Source of the DNA: Paenibacillus sp. PCH8
GTDB taxonomy: Bacteria; Bacillota; Bacilli; Paenibacillales; Paenibacillaceae
Direction of reading: 5' to 3'
NCBI RefSeq assembly: GCF_002968835.1
Contig: NZ_PKQK01000001.1
Coordinates: 310,001-374,000, forward strand
Length of the DNA stretch: 64,000 nt
Below the pieces are notes generated by a model, which was not told where the DNA came from, did no database searches, and was given only the letters and a program-made list of their open reading frames with translations. A program made the position numbers and the translations under genes. Below are positions 53,580 through 62,347 of this stretch, piece by piece; within the stretch, counting starts at the first letter, position 1; each line of letters opens with the position of its first letter.

Positions 53580-53608
53580 AGGCACCCTCTCTACAGAAGG
53601 GGGTGCCT
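53580..53608 (+). terminator. Terminator after the YqfQ-like gene
   Basis: AGGCACCC / GGGTGCCT stem followed by TAACT; the T run is short. Confidence 0.65.
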
Positions 53609-53719
53609 TAACTAACTTCCCTTCTGTTCTCTCTTCAGAATTCAGAAAAACATTTAGGAACCTACGTTCTTATTTCTGTAAACTGAGGTATACTGGATAG
53701 TAACTAAAGGAGGCGAACC

Positions 53720-54811
53720 ATGGAACTTTTCAAAGACAAATATACTCCCACATTAATCAATCGAACCGGCAAACTATTGCGTCAATTCTACCCTGTGCTG
53801 GATGCACAGCGATTTCACGATTTGGTTTTTGCTGAAGGCTGGGAACATCTGGAATTTAAAGGCAGGATTCGCCGGATCACACTGGCCTTGACCGAAGTGT
53901 TGCCTGACAATTACGAGGAAGCTTTACATATCATCGGACAAGCAGCCTCACAGATGCGAGGAGTTGAGTATCTGTTTGTACCGGATTTTATCGAAGTGAA
54001 CGGACTCGATCCTGCGGATTACGAGCTATCCATGAAGTATCTGACCGTCTTCACACCTTATTCCAGCTCCGAGTTTGCGGTACGCCCGTTTATTGAACGT
54101 TATCCGATCGCAACAATGAAACACATGATGGAGTGGGCAGGTAACGACAACGAGCATATTCGCAGACTTGCCAGTGAGGGCAGCCGCCCCCGATTGCCTT
54201 GGGGTGCCAAACTACGGAGTTTCATTACCGACCCCACCCCCGTCCTTCCTATTCTCCATGCGTTGAAGCAGGACGAGTCGCTCTATGTTCGCAAAAGCGT
54301 GGCTAACCATCTGAACGACATTTCCAAGGACCACCCTGAACTTGTGCTGGATCTGGCTACGACCTGGTACGGGCAACATCAACACACGGACTGGATTGTT
54401 CGCCATGCAAGCCGCTCGTTGCTGAAGAAAGGGCATCCGCAAGCGCTTCAGCTTTTTGGATATAACGAGCAGGAAGCGATCCATATTGAACGTCTTCAGC
54501 TTGCCCAAGATACAGTAGCCATTGGCGAGGATCTTTACTTTTCCTTTGATGTGGTCAATGAGAGTGGACAGTCACAGATGCTGAGGATTGAATATGAGAT
54601 CGGATATATGAAGGCGAACGGCAAACAGGCTCCCAAACGATTCAAATGCTCTGACAAAATGTATCCGACAGGTCAAACCAAAGTAGCCACGAAACAATCG
54701 TTCAAAGTCATTACAACGAGAACCTATTACGCAGGGCTGCATACGTTAACCATTGTTGTTAATGGTAAAGAGACGGCAACTGCATCTTTTGTTGTAGACA
54801 GCCAAGCCTAG
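53720..54811 (+). CDS. AlkC-like DNA alkylation repair protein
   Basis: A 363-residue protein of the AlkC branch of HEAT-like alkylpurine glycosylases. Conserved: HIRRLASEGSRPRLPWGAKL near residue 155, PILHALKQDESLYVRKSVANHLNDISKDHP near 190, and WIVRHASRSLLKKGHPQAL near 225. The C-terminal ~110 residues form an Ig-like domain (LYFSFDVVNESGQSQMLRIEYEIGYMKANGKQ), as in some AlkC homologues. It removes N3-alkyladenine-type lesions by family inference. AAGGAGG precedes the ATG. Confidence 0.87.
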   Translation: MELFKDKYTPTLINRTGKLLRQFYPVLDAQRFHDLVFAEGWEHLEFKGRIRRITLALTEVLPDNYEEALHIIGQAASQMRGVEYLFVPDFIEVNGLDPADYELSMKYLTVFTPYSSSEFAVRPFIERYPIATMKHMMEWAGNDNEHIRRLASEGSRPRLPWGAKLRSFITDPTPVLPILHALKQDESLYVRKSVANHLNDISKDHPELVLDLATTWYGQHQHTDWIVRHASRSLLKKGHPQALQLFGYNEQEAIHIERLQLAQDTVAIGEDLYFSFDVVNESGQSQMLRIEYEIGYMKANGKQAPKRFKCSDKMYPTGQTKVATKQSFKVITTRTYYAGLHTLTIVVNGKETATASFVVDSQA

Positions 54812-54825
54812 AAACATCCCAAAAG

Positions 54826-54871
54826 TTATACACAGCTCATTCCCGCCGGAAACTTATTCACATGTGGATAC
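54826..54871. promoter_or_regulatory. Cluster of three DnaA-box-like sequences
   Basis: TTATACACA (54826-54834) and TTATTCACA (54854-54862) match TTATNCACA exactly; TGTGGATAC (54863-54871) is one mismatch from the inverse box. Just after the AlkC-type gene, in an intergenic region. Confidence 0.5.
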
Positions 54872-54941
54872 AAATACTGCGACAGCATATTCCTTTGATG
54901 TGTACAACTCGGGAAGAATCCAACCTGGGAAGAATCATAAA

Positions 54942-55002
54942 GGCCACCAGGCAACAATCACCTCCTGACAGTTCAACTGCCCGAGATTATTGCCTGATGG
55001 CC
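54942..55002. terminator. Long inverted repeat between alkC-like and DIP1984-type genes
   Basis: 18-bp arms (GGCCACCAGGCAACAATC / GATTATTGCCTGATGGCC) with two mismatches. It is not followed by a T run, so a terminator role is plausible but not sure. The rest of 54812-55243 holds the DnaA-box-like sites and no gene. Confidence 0.55.
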
Positions 55003-55243
55003 CTCTACATATGTAACTAATTCACAAACTGCTAATCCCCTTACCCACCCTCACCGCTATCCAAAGACCAGCATATGGTCGTAACAATTAAAATGATACA
55101 CGATACATCCATGCTGCGCATTCTTGTAACAATATTGGGCTAAATGGTCATTTGGGTTAGACATGGCCCAGCGTCTACCAGGTTTCCAACTACCCGTTGG
55201 GGGGTTATGCTCGCTTCATTTGGATAGGATTACCGACGCAGTT

Positions 55244-55705
55244 TTATTGCTCGATTAAGTCAATGGTCCAGTTCTTCTCCTGGATTTTAAAATCCAGTTC
55301 CCGATAGGATTTCGATAGAAGATCCACTTTACTTTGTATATCCGCGATGTTCACGGTGCGCTCATATTTCACCTCGGAACGGCTGTACCGATCCTGACGA
55401 ATGGAAGCATTGTTCAAAATCTCATTAAATGCCGCTCTCTCCTGCATGATCCCATCCCGCTCTGCAAGCGCATCTGCAATCGTAACGCCAGCTGTGAAGT
55501 CGGTCTCTGCATTGGTCTTATTAATCTTCTTGACCAACACCGTCAGATGGCGAATCGTGTTCTCCAGCTCGATCATAAGCAACTGCGGGTCTTCTGCTGG
55601 CGTTTCACCTTCCTGAACCTTAACCACTCGTTCCAGACGTTGCTTGAGCTGAGCAATCTTCTTCTGTTGATCTGCCCGCAGTACAAGAGCCTCTGCCAAT
55701 CTCAT
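55244..55705 (-). CDS. DIP1984 family protein
   Basis: A 153-residue, almost entirely helical protein: MRLAEALVLRADQQKKIAQLKQRLERVVKVQEG and DLLSKSYRELDFKIQEKNW. This is the DIP1984 family (septicolysin-like in older annotation); function unknown. GGATGG before the ATG at 55705 favours it over 55723. The gene follows corA on the same strand with a 27-base gap, so the two may share an mRNA. Confidence 0.85.
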   Translation of the reverse strand: MRLAEALVLRADQQKKIAQLKQRLERVVKVQEGETPAEDPQLLMIELENTIRHLTVLVKKINKTNAETDFTAGVTIADALAERDGIMQERAAFNEILNNASIRQDRYSRSEVKYERTVNIADIQSKVDLLSKSYRELDFKIQEKNWTIDLIEQ

Positions 55706-55732
55706 CGTATCCCATCCTTCCATGGTTATAGA

Positions 55733-56692
55733 CTACTTAAACCAGCCACGCTTCACAAACCAGGCCACCATGCTCCCACCGAGAACAAACATGAACAGTA
55801 GCACAGCTCCATATCCGAACTTCCACTGAAGCTCAGGCATATGTGCAAAGTTCATACCATATATTCCGGCGATCAGCGTTAACGGCATGAATACGGTCGT
55901 TATCACCGTAAGTGTCTTCATAATTTGATTCATCCGGTTCGAATTCAGCGATATATAACTGTCTCGCAGGTCTGCCGTCATCTCCCGATCAGCCTCAATC
56001 ATGTCCGTCAGCTTCAACAAGTGGTCATAGATATCCGTAAAATACGCCGTATGCTCGCCTGTTCGTTGCACATGCTGCGAGTTAATCACACGGTAGAGCA
56101 GATCACGCATCGGTACCACAGTTCGTCTAAGCTTTAGCAGCCTGCTGCGCAGATCAAACACCTGGTTCATCAAATCTTCGACCGATTCCTGACTGCCTCG
56201 GTTCTCCAGTTCAGCCAACTCATCCTCAATCGCGAACAAAGACGGAAAATAATGATCGACCAGCTTGTCCATCAAGGTATAAGCGGCTGCCACGGGGCCT
56301 CGCGCCCAGATGGTCCGTTCGTGTGCATGGTGTAGCAAGCGGTCCCATGCTTCATCGACTTCCTCCAATACTCCATGATGAAAGGATACCAGAAAGTTGG
56401 CACCCAGGAACAGATCAACCTCTTCGGCCTCCAGCGTCTTCGGGTTCAGTGCATGCAGCACAAGAAACTGCAAGTTATCATAATAGTCCAGCTTGGGCCG
56501 CTGTAACACATGCAGACAGTCCTCAATCGCTAAGGGGTGAAAATGAAAATATGTATCCAGTAAACGGCTTTCCTCTTCCGTCGGCTGGTTGAAATCTGCC
56601 CAGACCCAGGCGTAATCCTTCAGATCAAGCTGTGTTAGGGGTACGTTAACGGAGACTTGATGTTCCCGTGTAATGGCGAGTGTACGAATCAT
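55733..56692 (-). CDS. corA: CorA-family magnesium/cobalt transporter
   Basis: A 319-residue protein: a cytoplasmic N-terminal domain (LAIEDCLHVLQRPKLDYYDN), a long helical stalk (SRLLKLRRTVVPMRDLLYRVI) and two C-terminal membrane helices (TLTVITTVFMPLTLIAGIYGMNF, GYGAVLLFMFVLGGSMVAWFV) with the YGMNF selectivity motif between. It takes up Mg2+ or other divalent ions. First gene before DIP1984-type. Confidence 0.95.
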   Translation of the reverse strand: MIRTLAITREHQVSVNVPLTQLDLKDYAWVWADFNQPTEEESRLLDTYFHFHPLAIEDCLHVLQRPKLDYYDNLQFLVLHALNPKTLEAEEVDLFLGANFLVSFHHGVLEEVDEAWDRLLHHAHERTIWARGPVAAAYTLMDKLVDHYFPSLFAIEDELAELENRGSQESVEDLMNQVFDLRSRLLKLRRTVVPMRDLLYRVINSQHVQRTGEHTAYFTDIYDHLLKLTDMIEADREMTADLRDSYISLNSNRMNQIMKTLTVITTVFMPLTLIAGIYGMNFAHMPELQWKFGYGAVLLFMFVLGGSMVAWFVKRGWFK

Positions 56693-56818
56693 AGATTAGA
56701 CCACGTCCTTGTCCTGTATCTTTTACGTCCATTATACGACGTTCATCCAACTACGTCTTTCATGCAAACCAACCATCCACATATCCCCGGAAAACTCCCT
56801 TATCTCGACAACAAAAAA

Positions 56819-56835
56819 AGCCAACCCTGTTGGCT
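56819..56835 (-). terminator. Terminator of the pit operon
   Basis: Minus-strand AGCCAA-CAGGG-TTGGCT followed by a T run. It lies about 220 bases past the pit stop, beyond the DnaA-box-like cluster. Confidence 0.6.
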
Positions 56836-56847
56836 TCTCTCATTTCC

Positions 56848-56998
56848 CTATCCACAGTTCCCTGTATCCACAGGAATATCTTCTTTTTGGTTTATCATTC
56901 CACAGATGGCTATCCACATATCCAGCCTGTCCACACGTTCATGCACAGGCGTCTCTTAATTTTGGTTGTATAATTATCCACATATCCCGATATTCACA
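56848..56998. promoter_or_regulatory. Array of DnaA-box-like sequences between corA and pit
   Basis: On the plus strand: CTATCCACA (56848), GTATCCACA (56864), CTATCCACA (56910), CTGTCCACA (56927), TTATCCACA (56974, perfect consensus) and ATATTCACA (56990), plus weaker CCATCCACA (56773) and TTATGAACA (57002). All point the same way. No gene lies within the ~360-base gap, so a DnaA-binding cluster is suggested. Confidence 0.55.
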
Positions 56999-57054
56999 AG
57001 GTTATGAACAGGTTGTCTGGATTACCCCGAGTTCGTTCGGGATCACATTTCCTT

Positions 57055-58044
57055 TTAGAAAATAATCCAGTAGAGCAAACCTGCCAGCCCCGCAGTAATT
57101 GGAATCGTAATGAACCATGTAACAATGATCCGTCCAGCAAGTCCCCATTTTACGGCAGAGAAACGTTTCGCAGAACCGACACCCAGAATGGCCGATGTGA
57201 TCGCATGCGTTGTACTCACCGGTAGATGAAGCAACGTTGCTGTGAAAATAACGGAAGCTGCTGATATATCTGCAGCGAACCCGTTAATCGGTTCGATTTT
57301 GAATATTTTGGTACCCATCGTTTTGATGATCTTCCAACCACCGATGGAAGTACCGAGCGCCATCGCTGTTGCCGCAGAGATTTTAACCCACAGCGGAACA
57401 TCCAGATTATCCTGCACACCTGCTGCAACCAGAGCAAAGGTAATAATCCCCATCGCTTTCTGCGCATCATTCGTACCATGTGTGAATGCTTGCAGTGCTG
57501 CCGTGAAAATCTGTACCGTACGGAAACCTTTGTTCACGTTATGCGGACTGCGTTTGGCGAAAATATATTTGAGAACCGTCATCACCACATAACCGATAGC
57601 AAATGCGATCAGAGGTGATAACAACAAACCTCCGACGATATCAATGAATCCACTCCATTTCACTTTATCAGATCCTGCGCCAACGAGCACGGCACCTGCA
57701 AGAGCTCCAATAAGTGCATGTGAGGAAGAAGACGGGATACCGAACCACCATGTAACAAGGTTCCAGATAATCGCTGATATCAAGGTGACTATGACGACCT
57801 CTATCCCGTTATCCAGCGTGGCGGGGTCCGTCACACTCCCCCCAATCGTCTTCGCAACACCTGTGAACATCATCGCACCGACAAAGTTCATCACTGCTGC
57901 CATAAGAATAGCTCGGCGTGGCGTCAGCGCTCGGGTCGAGACCGAAGTGGCAATGGCATTGGCCGTATCGTGAAAACCATTGATGAAGTCAAACGCCAGT
58001 GCAAGGAAGACGACTATACCCAATACCCAAATCGTTGTTTCCAT
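57055..58044 (-). CDS. pit: Low-affinity inorganic phosphate transporter, PiT family
   Basis: A 329-residue membrane protein with about ten hydrophobic segments and the duplicated PiT signatures: DFINGFHDTANAIATSVSTRAL near residue 20 and AFTHGTNDAQKAMGIITFAL near 190. It co-transports phosphate with H+ or metal-phosphate. The gene follows a DUF47 accessory gene with a 14-base gap on the same strand, the standard bacterial arrangement. Confidence 0.93.
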   Translation of the reverse strand: METTIWVLGIVVFLALAFDFINGFHDTANAIATSVSTRALTPRRAILMAAVMNFVGAMMFTGVAKTIGGSVTDPATLDNGIEVVIVTLISAIIWNLVTWWFGIPSSSSHALIGALAGAVLVGAGSDKVKWSGFIDIVGGLLLSPLIAFAIGYVVMTVLKYIFAKRSPHNVNKGFRTVQIFTAALQAFTHGTNDAQKAMGIITFALVAAGVQDNLDVPLWVKISAATAMALGTSIGGWKIIKTMGTKIFKIEPINGFAADISAASVIFTATLLHLPVSTTHAITSAILGVGSAKRFSAVKWGLAGRIIVTWFITIPITAGLAGLLYWIIF

Positions 58045-58058
58045 TATTCTCTGGCTCC

Positions 58059-58676
58059 TTAAGAATTACGCATAATGATGGATTCAAGCACGTTCGCTAC
58101 GTCTTCACAAGCATCCGTTGTCGTCTCAAGACGTTCGTAAATTTCCTTACGCTTGATCAGTTCAATCGGATCAGACACGGTAGCGAAGAGATGTTTGATA
58201 CACATGCGCAGCACTTCGTCGCCCTGGTTTTCCAGATCATTCAAACGAATGGTGTACTCACGGATTGCCAGCAATTTTTTCTGAGACAGCAAATGGATAG
58301 CCTTTTGAATTTCGTAAGCCGATTCGCGCAAAATTTCTGCAAACTGTACGATGAATTCATCCGGTTCAGTCAGTTGGTACATATAGAAACGGGAAGCTGT
58401 TGCTTCGAGCCCGTCCAATACGTCATCAAGTGTTGTTGTCAGCTCCATGATGTCATCGCGTTCGATCGGCGTGATAAATGTTTTGTTGAGTTCTGTAATG
58501 ATCGTATGCACGTAATCATCACATTGGGACTCGTACTTCTTCATTTCATTGGCAAAAAGAGTCACATCCTGAAGGTTGGAAACATGCTGGGAGAAATAAT
58601 CTGCCGCTTGCACGACCGCATCTGCCATGTTCTCCAGTGTCTCAAAAAATATATCCTTCTTCTTCTTAAGCTTCAT
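58059..58676 (-). CDS. DUF47 (PhoU-like) Pit accessory protein
   Basis: A 205-residue helical protein (FFETLENMADAVVQAADYFSQHV; HDIMELTTTLDDVLDGLEATA-type metal-binding helices). DUF47 proteins resemble PhoU and support Pit transporters. The ATG at 58676, with AAAGGGG upstream, is preferred over 58721. First gene of the pit operon. The 58677-58972 region to its right holds no gene; no convincing Pho box was seen. Confidence 0.9.
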   Translation of the reverse strand: MKLKKKKDIFFETLENMADAVVQAADYFSQHVSNLQDVTLFANEMKKYESQCDDYVHTIITELNKTFITPIERDDIMELTTTLDDVLDGLEATASRFYMYQLTEPDEFIVQFAEILRESAYEIQKAIHLLSQKKLLAIREYTIRLNDLENQGDEVLRMCIKHLFATVSDPIELIKRKEIYERLETTTDACEDVANVLESIIMRNS

Positions 58677-58972
58677 AGCTCTATCCCCTTTACGAGAAAT
58701 TGCCGATAACCGATGAAACATGAAATGACAACCTTTGATATCTTATCATACTTTTTTCACAGTTTGTACAATAGACAGCGTCTTTTTTGACACACTCTTC
58801 ATAAATGTGTGAAACGCCCGCCAATAAACGGAATTCCATGGATAATATTGCTCATATTTTACAGTACTTTTACATTTTAACCAAAATACGATTCGACTTC
58901 AATTGACAATTTTCACTCCATCCATGAAATCCATACATTTTATGACGAATAACATTCATTTCTTATCATTAT

Positions 58973-60045
58973 TTATTGCACAACCAGCTTCACATGACTC
59001 GCAAATTCCGGTTGATTGGGAACAATGCTGATAAAGGTTTTGCCAGGCACAAGAGCAACCTCACTTCCATTGTAGACAAAACGGATAATATCCCCCGACT
59101 TCTTCACCCACTGTCCATGAATCATCTTGCCCTTCTGAAACAGCATGGCTTCCCCGCCCTGTTCCAGGTTCACTGACAACCGGCCTATACTGTCGAGTAC
59201 CTTGTGATCTGCTCCTGCGACAATAATGTTTGCTGCTCCAATTGGATTTCCGTTATCCAAGTCTTGATCTGCCTTACCATTCACCATTCTCATATATCGT
59301 CCGCTAACTTCATCATAATCATACGTCACCCGATAACTATCCAATAAATAATGGACATTGAATTGCTTAACCGTCTCTCCTGTGGATGTAGCACCTTCGT
59401 CGTTATAGATGTATACCGGTGACTTAAAATCATGACTGTAGCCCTTTTTATCCGCTCCTTCTCTCAACTTGTCTGCTGAAGTATACAGATTATGTGGAGC
59501 TTTCCGGTCGGATGAACGCCAGAAATAAGGCCCGCCATTCGAAATCTCATCCATATGCTGTTTCTGCTGCTTTTGCAAAATCGAATAGGCCTCCGGACTA
59601 CCTCCGGCATGAACAAGTACCCCATCATAACTCTCGCCGATTTCAATCAGATACGGACGTATACTGCGTACAGGTCCAACAGTCTCAGCACCCCCTTCAC
59701 TTTGGAAAATGGCAATGAACCGTGTTATGCCTCCCTCTGCAAGAACTTCAAGAATGATATCCGCTGAACTTAGACCCGATTGAGGCCGAGCTGCAGGCGC
59801 ATTGTTAATCATGACGGCCAGTGGCCGCCGAGTAATGGCTTCATTAACAGGCAGACCCGTCAGAGGTGCTGTGTAGAGAGTCTCGTTAGACTCTTCCATG
59901 TTCTGTTCTTCCTGTATGGGGAAGGAGTGGGCTCTGGCTGAAGTGGCATCTCGGCCGTCTTCTGGTTCTGACAGGCGACAAGACTCACCGCGAGAATAAA
60001 CAGAGATGCAGCAGATACTGCTTTGTTCCATTTGAAAAGCTTCAA
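58973..60045 (-). pseudogene. YerB-like DUF3048 lipoprotein, frame interrupted by one missing base
   Basis: The start is a TTG at 60045 with AGGAGG 7-8 bases upstream; it encodes a lipoprotein signal (SLFILAVSLVACQNQ, lipobox Cys near residue 25) and then leaves the frame of the main domain. The rest (TGLPVNEAITRRPLAVMINNAPAARPQ, PVRSIRPYLIEIGESYDG, PHNLYTSADKL) is a complete DUF3048 domain. One extra base in the G run at 59919-59922 restores PTPSPIQEEQNMEESNET and a 357-residue lipoprotein of normal length. DUF3048 function is unknown. Real mutation or sequence error. Confidence 0.78.
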
Positions 60046-60267
60046 TATAGGACCTCCTGAACGATATCGCCTGGTTCTAAGTTGTGATCATTGTCTCATG
60101 CAGGCAACCATTTCACGTATTTCTTTCCATTTAATCACACACAACCTGATTTGTCTGCGCCCTGAAGCCCTTGATACAGCAGGAAATACACTTTTGAAAC
60201 GTTGAATCGTGAGAAAAATATGTCCTAAATGTGAACTTCTCAAAGCTTACTTAAAATTTGAACTAGA

Positions 60268-60285
60268 TTGTGATTTTAATCACAA
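60268..60285 (+). promoter_or_regulatory. Fnr-type box upstream of doxX-like gene
   Basis: TTGTGATT-TT-AATCACAA contains TGTGA-N6-TCACA, the consensus for Crp/Fnr family proteins. The centre is 41-42 bases before the expected +1 of a TATACAAT -10 at 60304-60311, the position for class II activation. Confidence 0.55.
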
Positions 60286-60382
60286 ACAAAACACCTTTTG
60301 AACTATACAATAAAGACATCAAAGGTGATCACTTAGAAAAACAAAAAACAAACACACTAGATTACATGAAGGAGTGGTTTAT

Positions 60383-60922
60383 ATGTTCAGCTTCAACCAA
60401 TGGATTAGAGAAAACAAAGTGGCAATGTGGATTTTGACAGTACTTCGGGTGTACATCGGTTACGATTGGATGACGCACGGATGGAGCAAATTGACAGGCG
60501 GCTTCCAAGCTGGTGGCTTCCTTGCAGGAGCAGTAGAAAAAGCAACAGGTGATCACCCGGCAGTTCAAGCTTGGTGGGCAACGTTTCTTGAGAAATTCGC
60601 AGTCCCTAACGCCGGAATATTCGACTTCGTAATCCCACTTGGTGAATTCCTTGTAGGTCTGGGGCTGATCCTCGGTTGCTTCACAACACTGGCTGCACTG
60701 ATGGCAATGGTCATGAACTTCGCGTTCCTCTTCTCGGGTACAGTAAGCACGAATGCTCAACTGGTAATCATAGAAATCTTCCTAGTTGTGGCTGGAGCCA
60801 ATGCAGGTAAAATTGGTTTGGATAACTGGGTACTCCCTTACATTCGCGGATTGTTCAATCGCAATAAAGGTAGTCAGCCGAAAGATACACCAACCATTAC
60901 GCCTACTCACAAAACAGCATAA
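60383..60922 (+). CDS. DoxX family membrane protein
   Basis: A 179-residue protein with four predicted membrane helices (MWILTVLRVYIGYDWMTHGWSKL, LVGLGLILGCFTTLAALMAMVMNFAF, VIIEIFLVVAGANAGKIGLDNW). The DoxX fold is linked to respiratory or redox functions (a subunit of thiosulfate:quinone oxidoreductase in archaea; redox proteins in bacteria); exact role unknown. GGAG upstream of the ATG at 60383 selects it. An Fnr-type box ahead of it points to oxygen-dependent expression. Confidence 0.85.
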   Translation: MFSFNQWIRENKVAMWILTVLRVYIGYDWMTHGWSKLTGGFQAGGFLAGAVEKATGDHPAVQAWWATFLEKFAVPNAGIFDFVIPLGEFLVGLGLILGCFTTLAALMAMVMNFAFLFSGTVSTNAQLVIIEIFLVVAGANAGKIGLDNWVLPYIRGLFNRNKGSQPKDTPTITPTHKTA

Positions 60923-60940
60923 GCAATTCATTGAATTCTC

Positions 60941-60972
60941 AGCCCTGCTCCCTCCCCCTGGAGAGCAGGGCT
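60941..60972 (+). terminator. Terminator after the doxX-like gene
   Basis: AGCCCTGCTC / GAGCAGGGCT followed by TTTTTA. Confidence 0.85.
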
Positions 60973-61075
60973 TTTTACTTTCCTGAATTGATTTATATAT
61001 GTTCTACTTGACTTGCCCCTTTACTGAAAACCGTATTATGATGAACATAAAGTTGAACATAAAGGAGTACACGTT

Positions 61076-61288
61076 ATGCCGACCCAACGCCGTCTGGAGA
61101 CCGATGCCGACTTTCAGGAAGCTATGACTATGCAGTACAAAGTTCGAGTGTTTAAAGATAATCATCAGATTGACTCTGGTGGCATTATTATCCGATTTGA
61201 CAGTAACACCATTGTCGTGCAATCCAGTATCAGTGAACTCGCTTATCACTCGCGTACAGACTGTGAGTTATTCGAGATCCGTAAATAA
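61076..61288 (+). CDS. Small hypothetical protein, 70 residues
   Basis: AAAGGAG lies 8 bases before the ATG. The protein has a charged N-terminus (MPTQRRLETDADFQEAM) and a beta-rich remainder (YKVRVFKDNHQIDSGGIIIRF, TIVVQSSISELAYHSR). No family recognised. Its own terminator follows at 61325, so it is probably a real monocistronic gene. Confidence 0.65.
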   Translation: MPTQRRLETDADFQEAMTMQYKVRVFKDNHQIDSGGIIIRFDSNTIVVQSSISELAYHSRTDCELFEIRK

Positions 61289-61324
61289 GAGGCAATGGCC
61301 GTACAAAAAGATCCGCGTATCAAA

Positions 61325-61367
61325 AGAAGGTTCCCGTAGACCGTTATGCTGGCTACAGGAACCTTCT
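61325..61367 (+). terminator. Terminator after the 70-residue gene
   Basis: AGAAGGTTCC / GGAACCTTCT, with an inner GTAG / CTAC pairing, followed by CTGTTTATTT. Confidence 0.7.
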
Positions 61368-61459
61368 CTGTTTATTTAGTATAATCGGAAACTTTAACCA
61401 CAGGTTCACAGTAACCATTTGGACTCGTTAGCCAACAACAGACTGTTGTCTGCTCCAAG

Positions 61460-62245
61460 TTACAGGCCGTCCCCAAACTGCCAGCAGTTCAAACTGAGTG
61501 TACCGTGAGGATAAGACTGGAATAGACGCTTTGCTGATCGGGACATATCAGCTGTCCCCATGGCGTAGAACAAGGGTGCAAAATGTTCTGTACCATACGA
61601 TGGGACTGCCGTGCGTGCATGAGGGGCTTTTTTCTCATATTGAAACAGTTCTCTTGTGTTCCACTGCTCCAAGCGCTCCCCGATCCAGTTATCGAAATCC
61701 ACTGCCCACTCTTGCGGTTCATCATGATTTCCGAGCATTCGCAGATTGTGAACCGTTCCACCGCTACCCATAATCAGCACATCATCGTGACGCAGCTGTT
61801 CCAGCATGCGGCCAATATCATACTGTTCCTGCGGAGAACGCAACGAATCTACAGATACCGCGATCACAGGAATATTAGCCTCAGGGTACATATGCAACAA
61901 CGGTACCCATACGCCGTGGTCCAGACCCCGACCTCGAATCGGCTGATGCGACAGATTACTACGGGTGAACAAGGCACAGATCTCGTTCGCGAGATCCGGT
62001 TGCCCAGGTGCGGGGTATTCCATGGTATACATATTCGAGGGAAATCCGTAAAAATCATGTAATGTCTGATGTGTATCATCCATCGTCACTGACGGCTCGG
62101 GACTATCCCAATGCGCCGTAAATACGACAATGGCTTTCGGAGCCGGCAGCCTGTCTCCAAGCTGGTTCAGAAAATGAGTGTAGCCATTGCTCTCCACCGC
62201 CAGAGCGGGAGAACCATGCGCAATGAAAAATGCGGGTAATGTCAT
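61460..62245 (-). CDS. DODA-type extradiol aromatic ring-opening dioxygenase
   Basis: A 261-residue class III extradiol dioxygenase-like protein (LigB superfamily, YgiD type). Metal ligands: His in FFIAHGSPAL near residue 11 and His in GLDHGVWVPLLHMYP near 108, with later His in GSGGTVHNLR and EHFAPLFYAMG. Members oxidise dihydroxyphenylalanine-like catechols with Zn or Fe; the substrate here is unknown. GGAGG 9 bases before the ATG at 62245 fixes the start. A single gene. Confidence 0.87.
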   Translation of the reverse strand: MTLPAFFIAHGSPALAVESNGYTHFLNQLGDRLPAPKAIVVFTAHWDSPEPSVTMDDTHQTLHDFYGFPSNMYTMEYPAPGQPDLANEICALFTRSNLSHQPIRGRGLDHGVWVPLLHMYPEANIPVIAVSVDSLRSPQEQYDIGRMLEQLRHDDVLIMGSGGTVHNLRMLGNHDEPQEWAVDFDNWIGERLEQWNTRELFQYEKKAPHARTAVPSYGTEHFAPLFYAMGTADMSRSAKRLFQSYPHGTLSLNCWQFGDGL

Positions 62246-62347
62246 TGCTGCCAACCTCCAGACACGGATAGAATGCTTACTTCCCTATTCTACCCCTAAG
62301 AAGGTGCTTTTCCAAGCTAACATCCCCAAACCTATACAATTGTACTC

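Noticed and set aside
58677..58972. Pho box for the pit operon
   Set aside because: No tandem TTHACA repeats with the right spacing were found.
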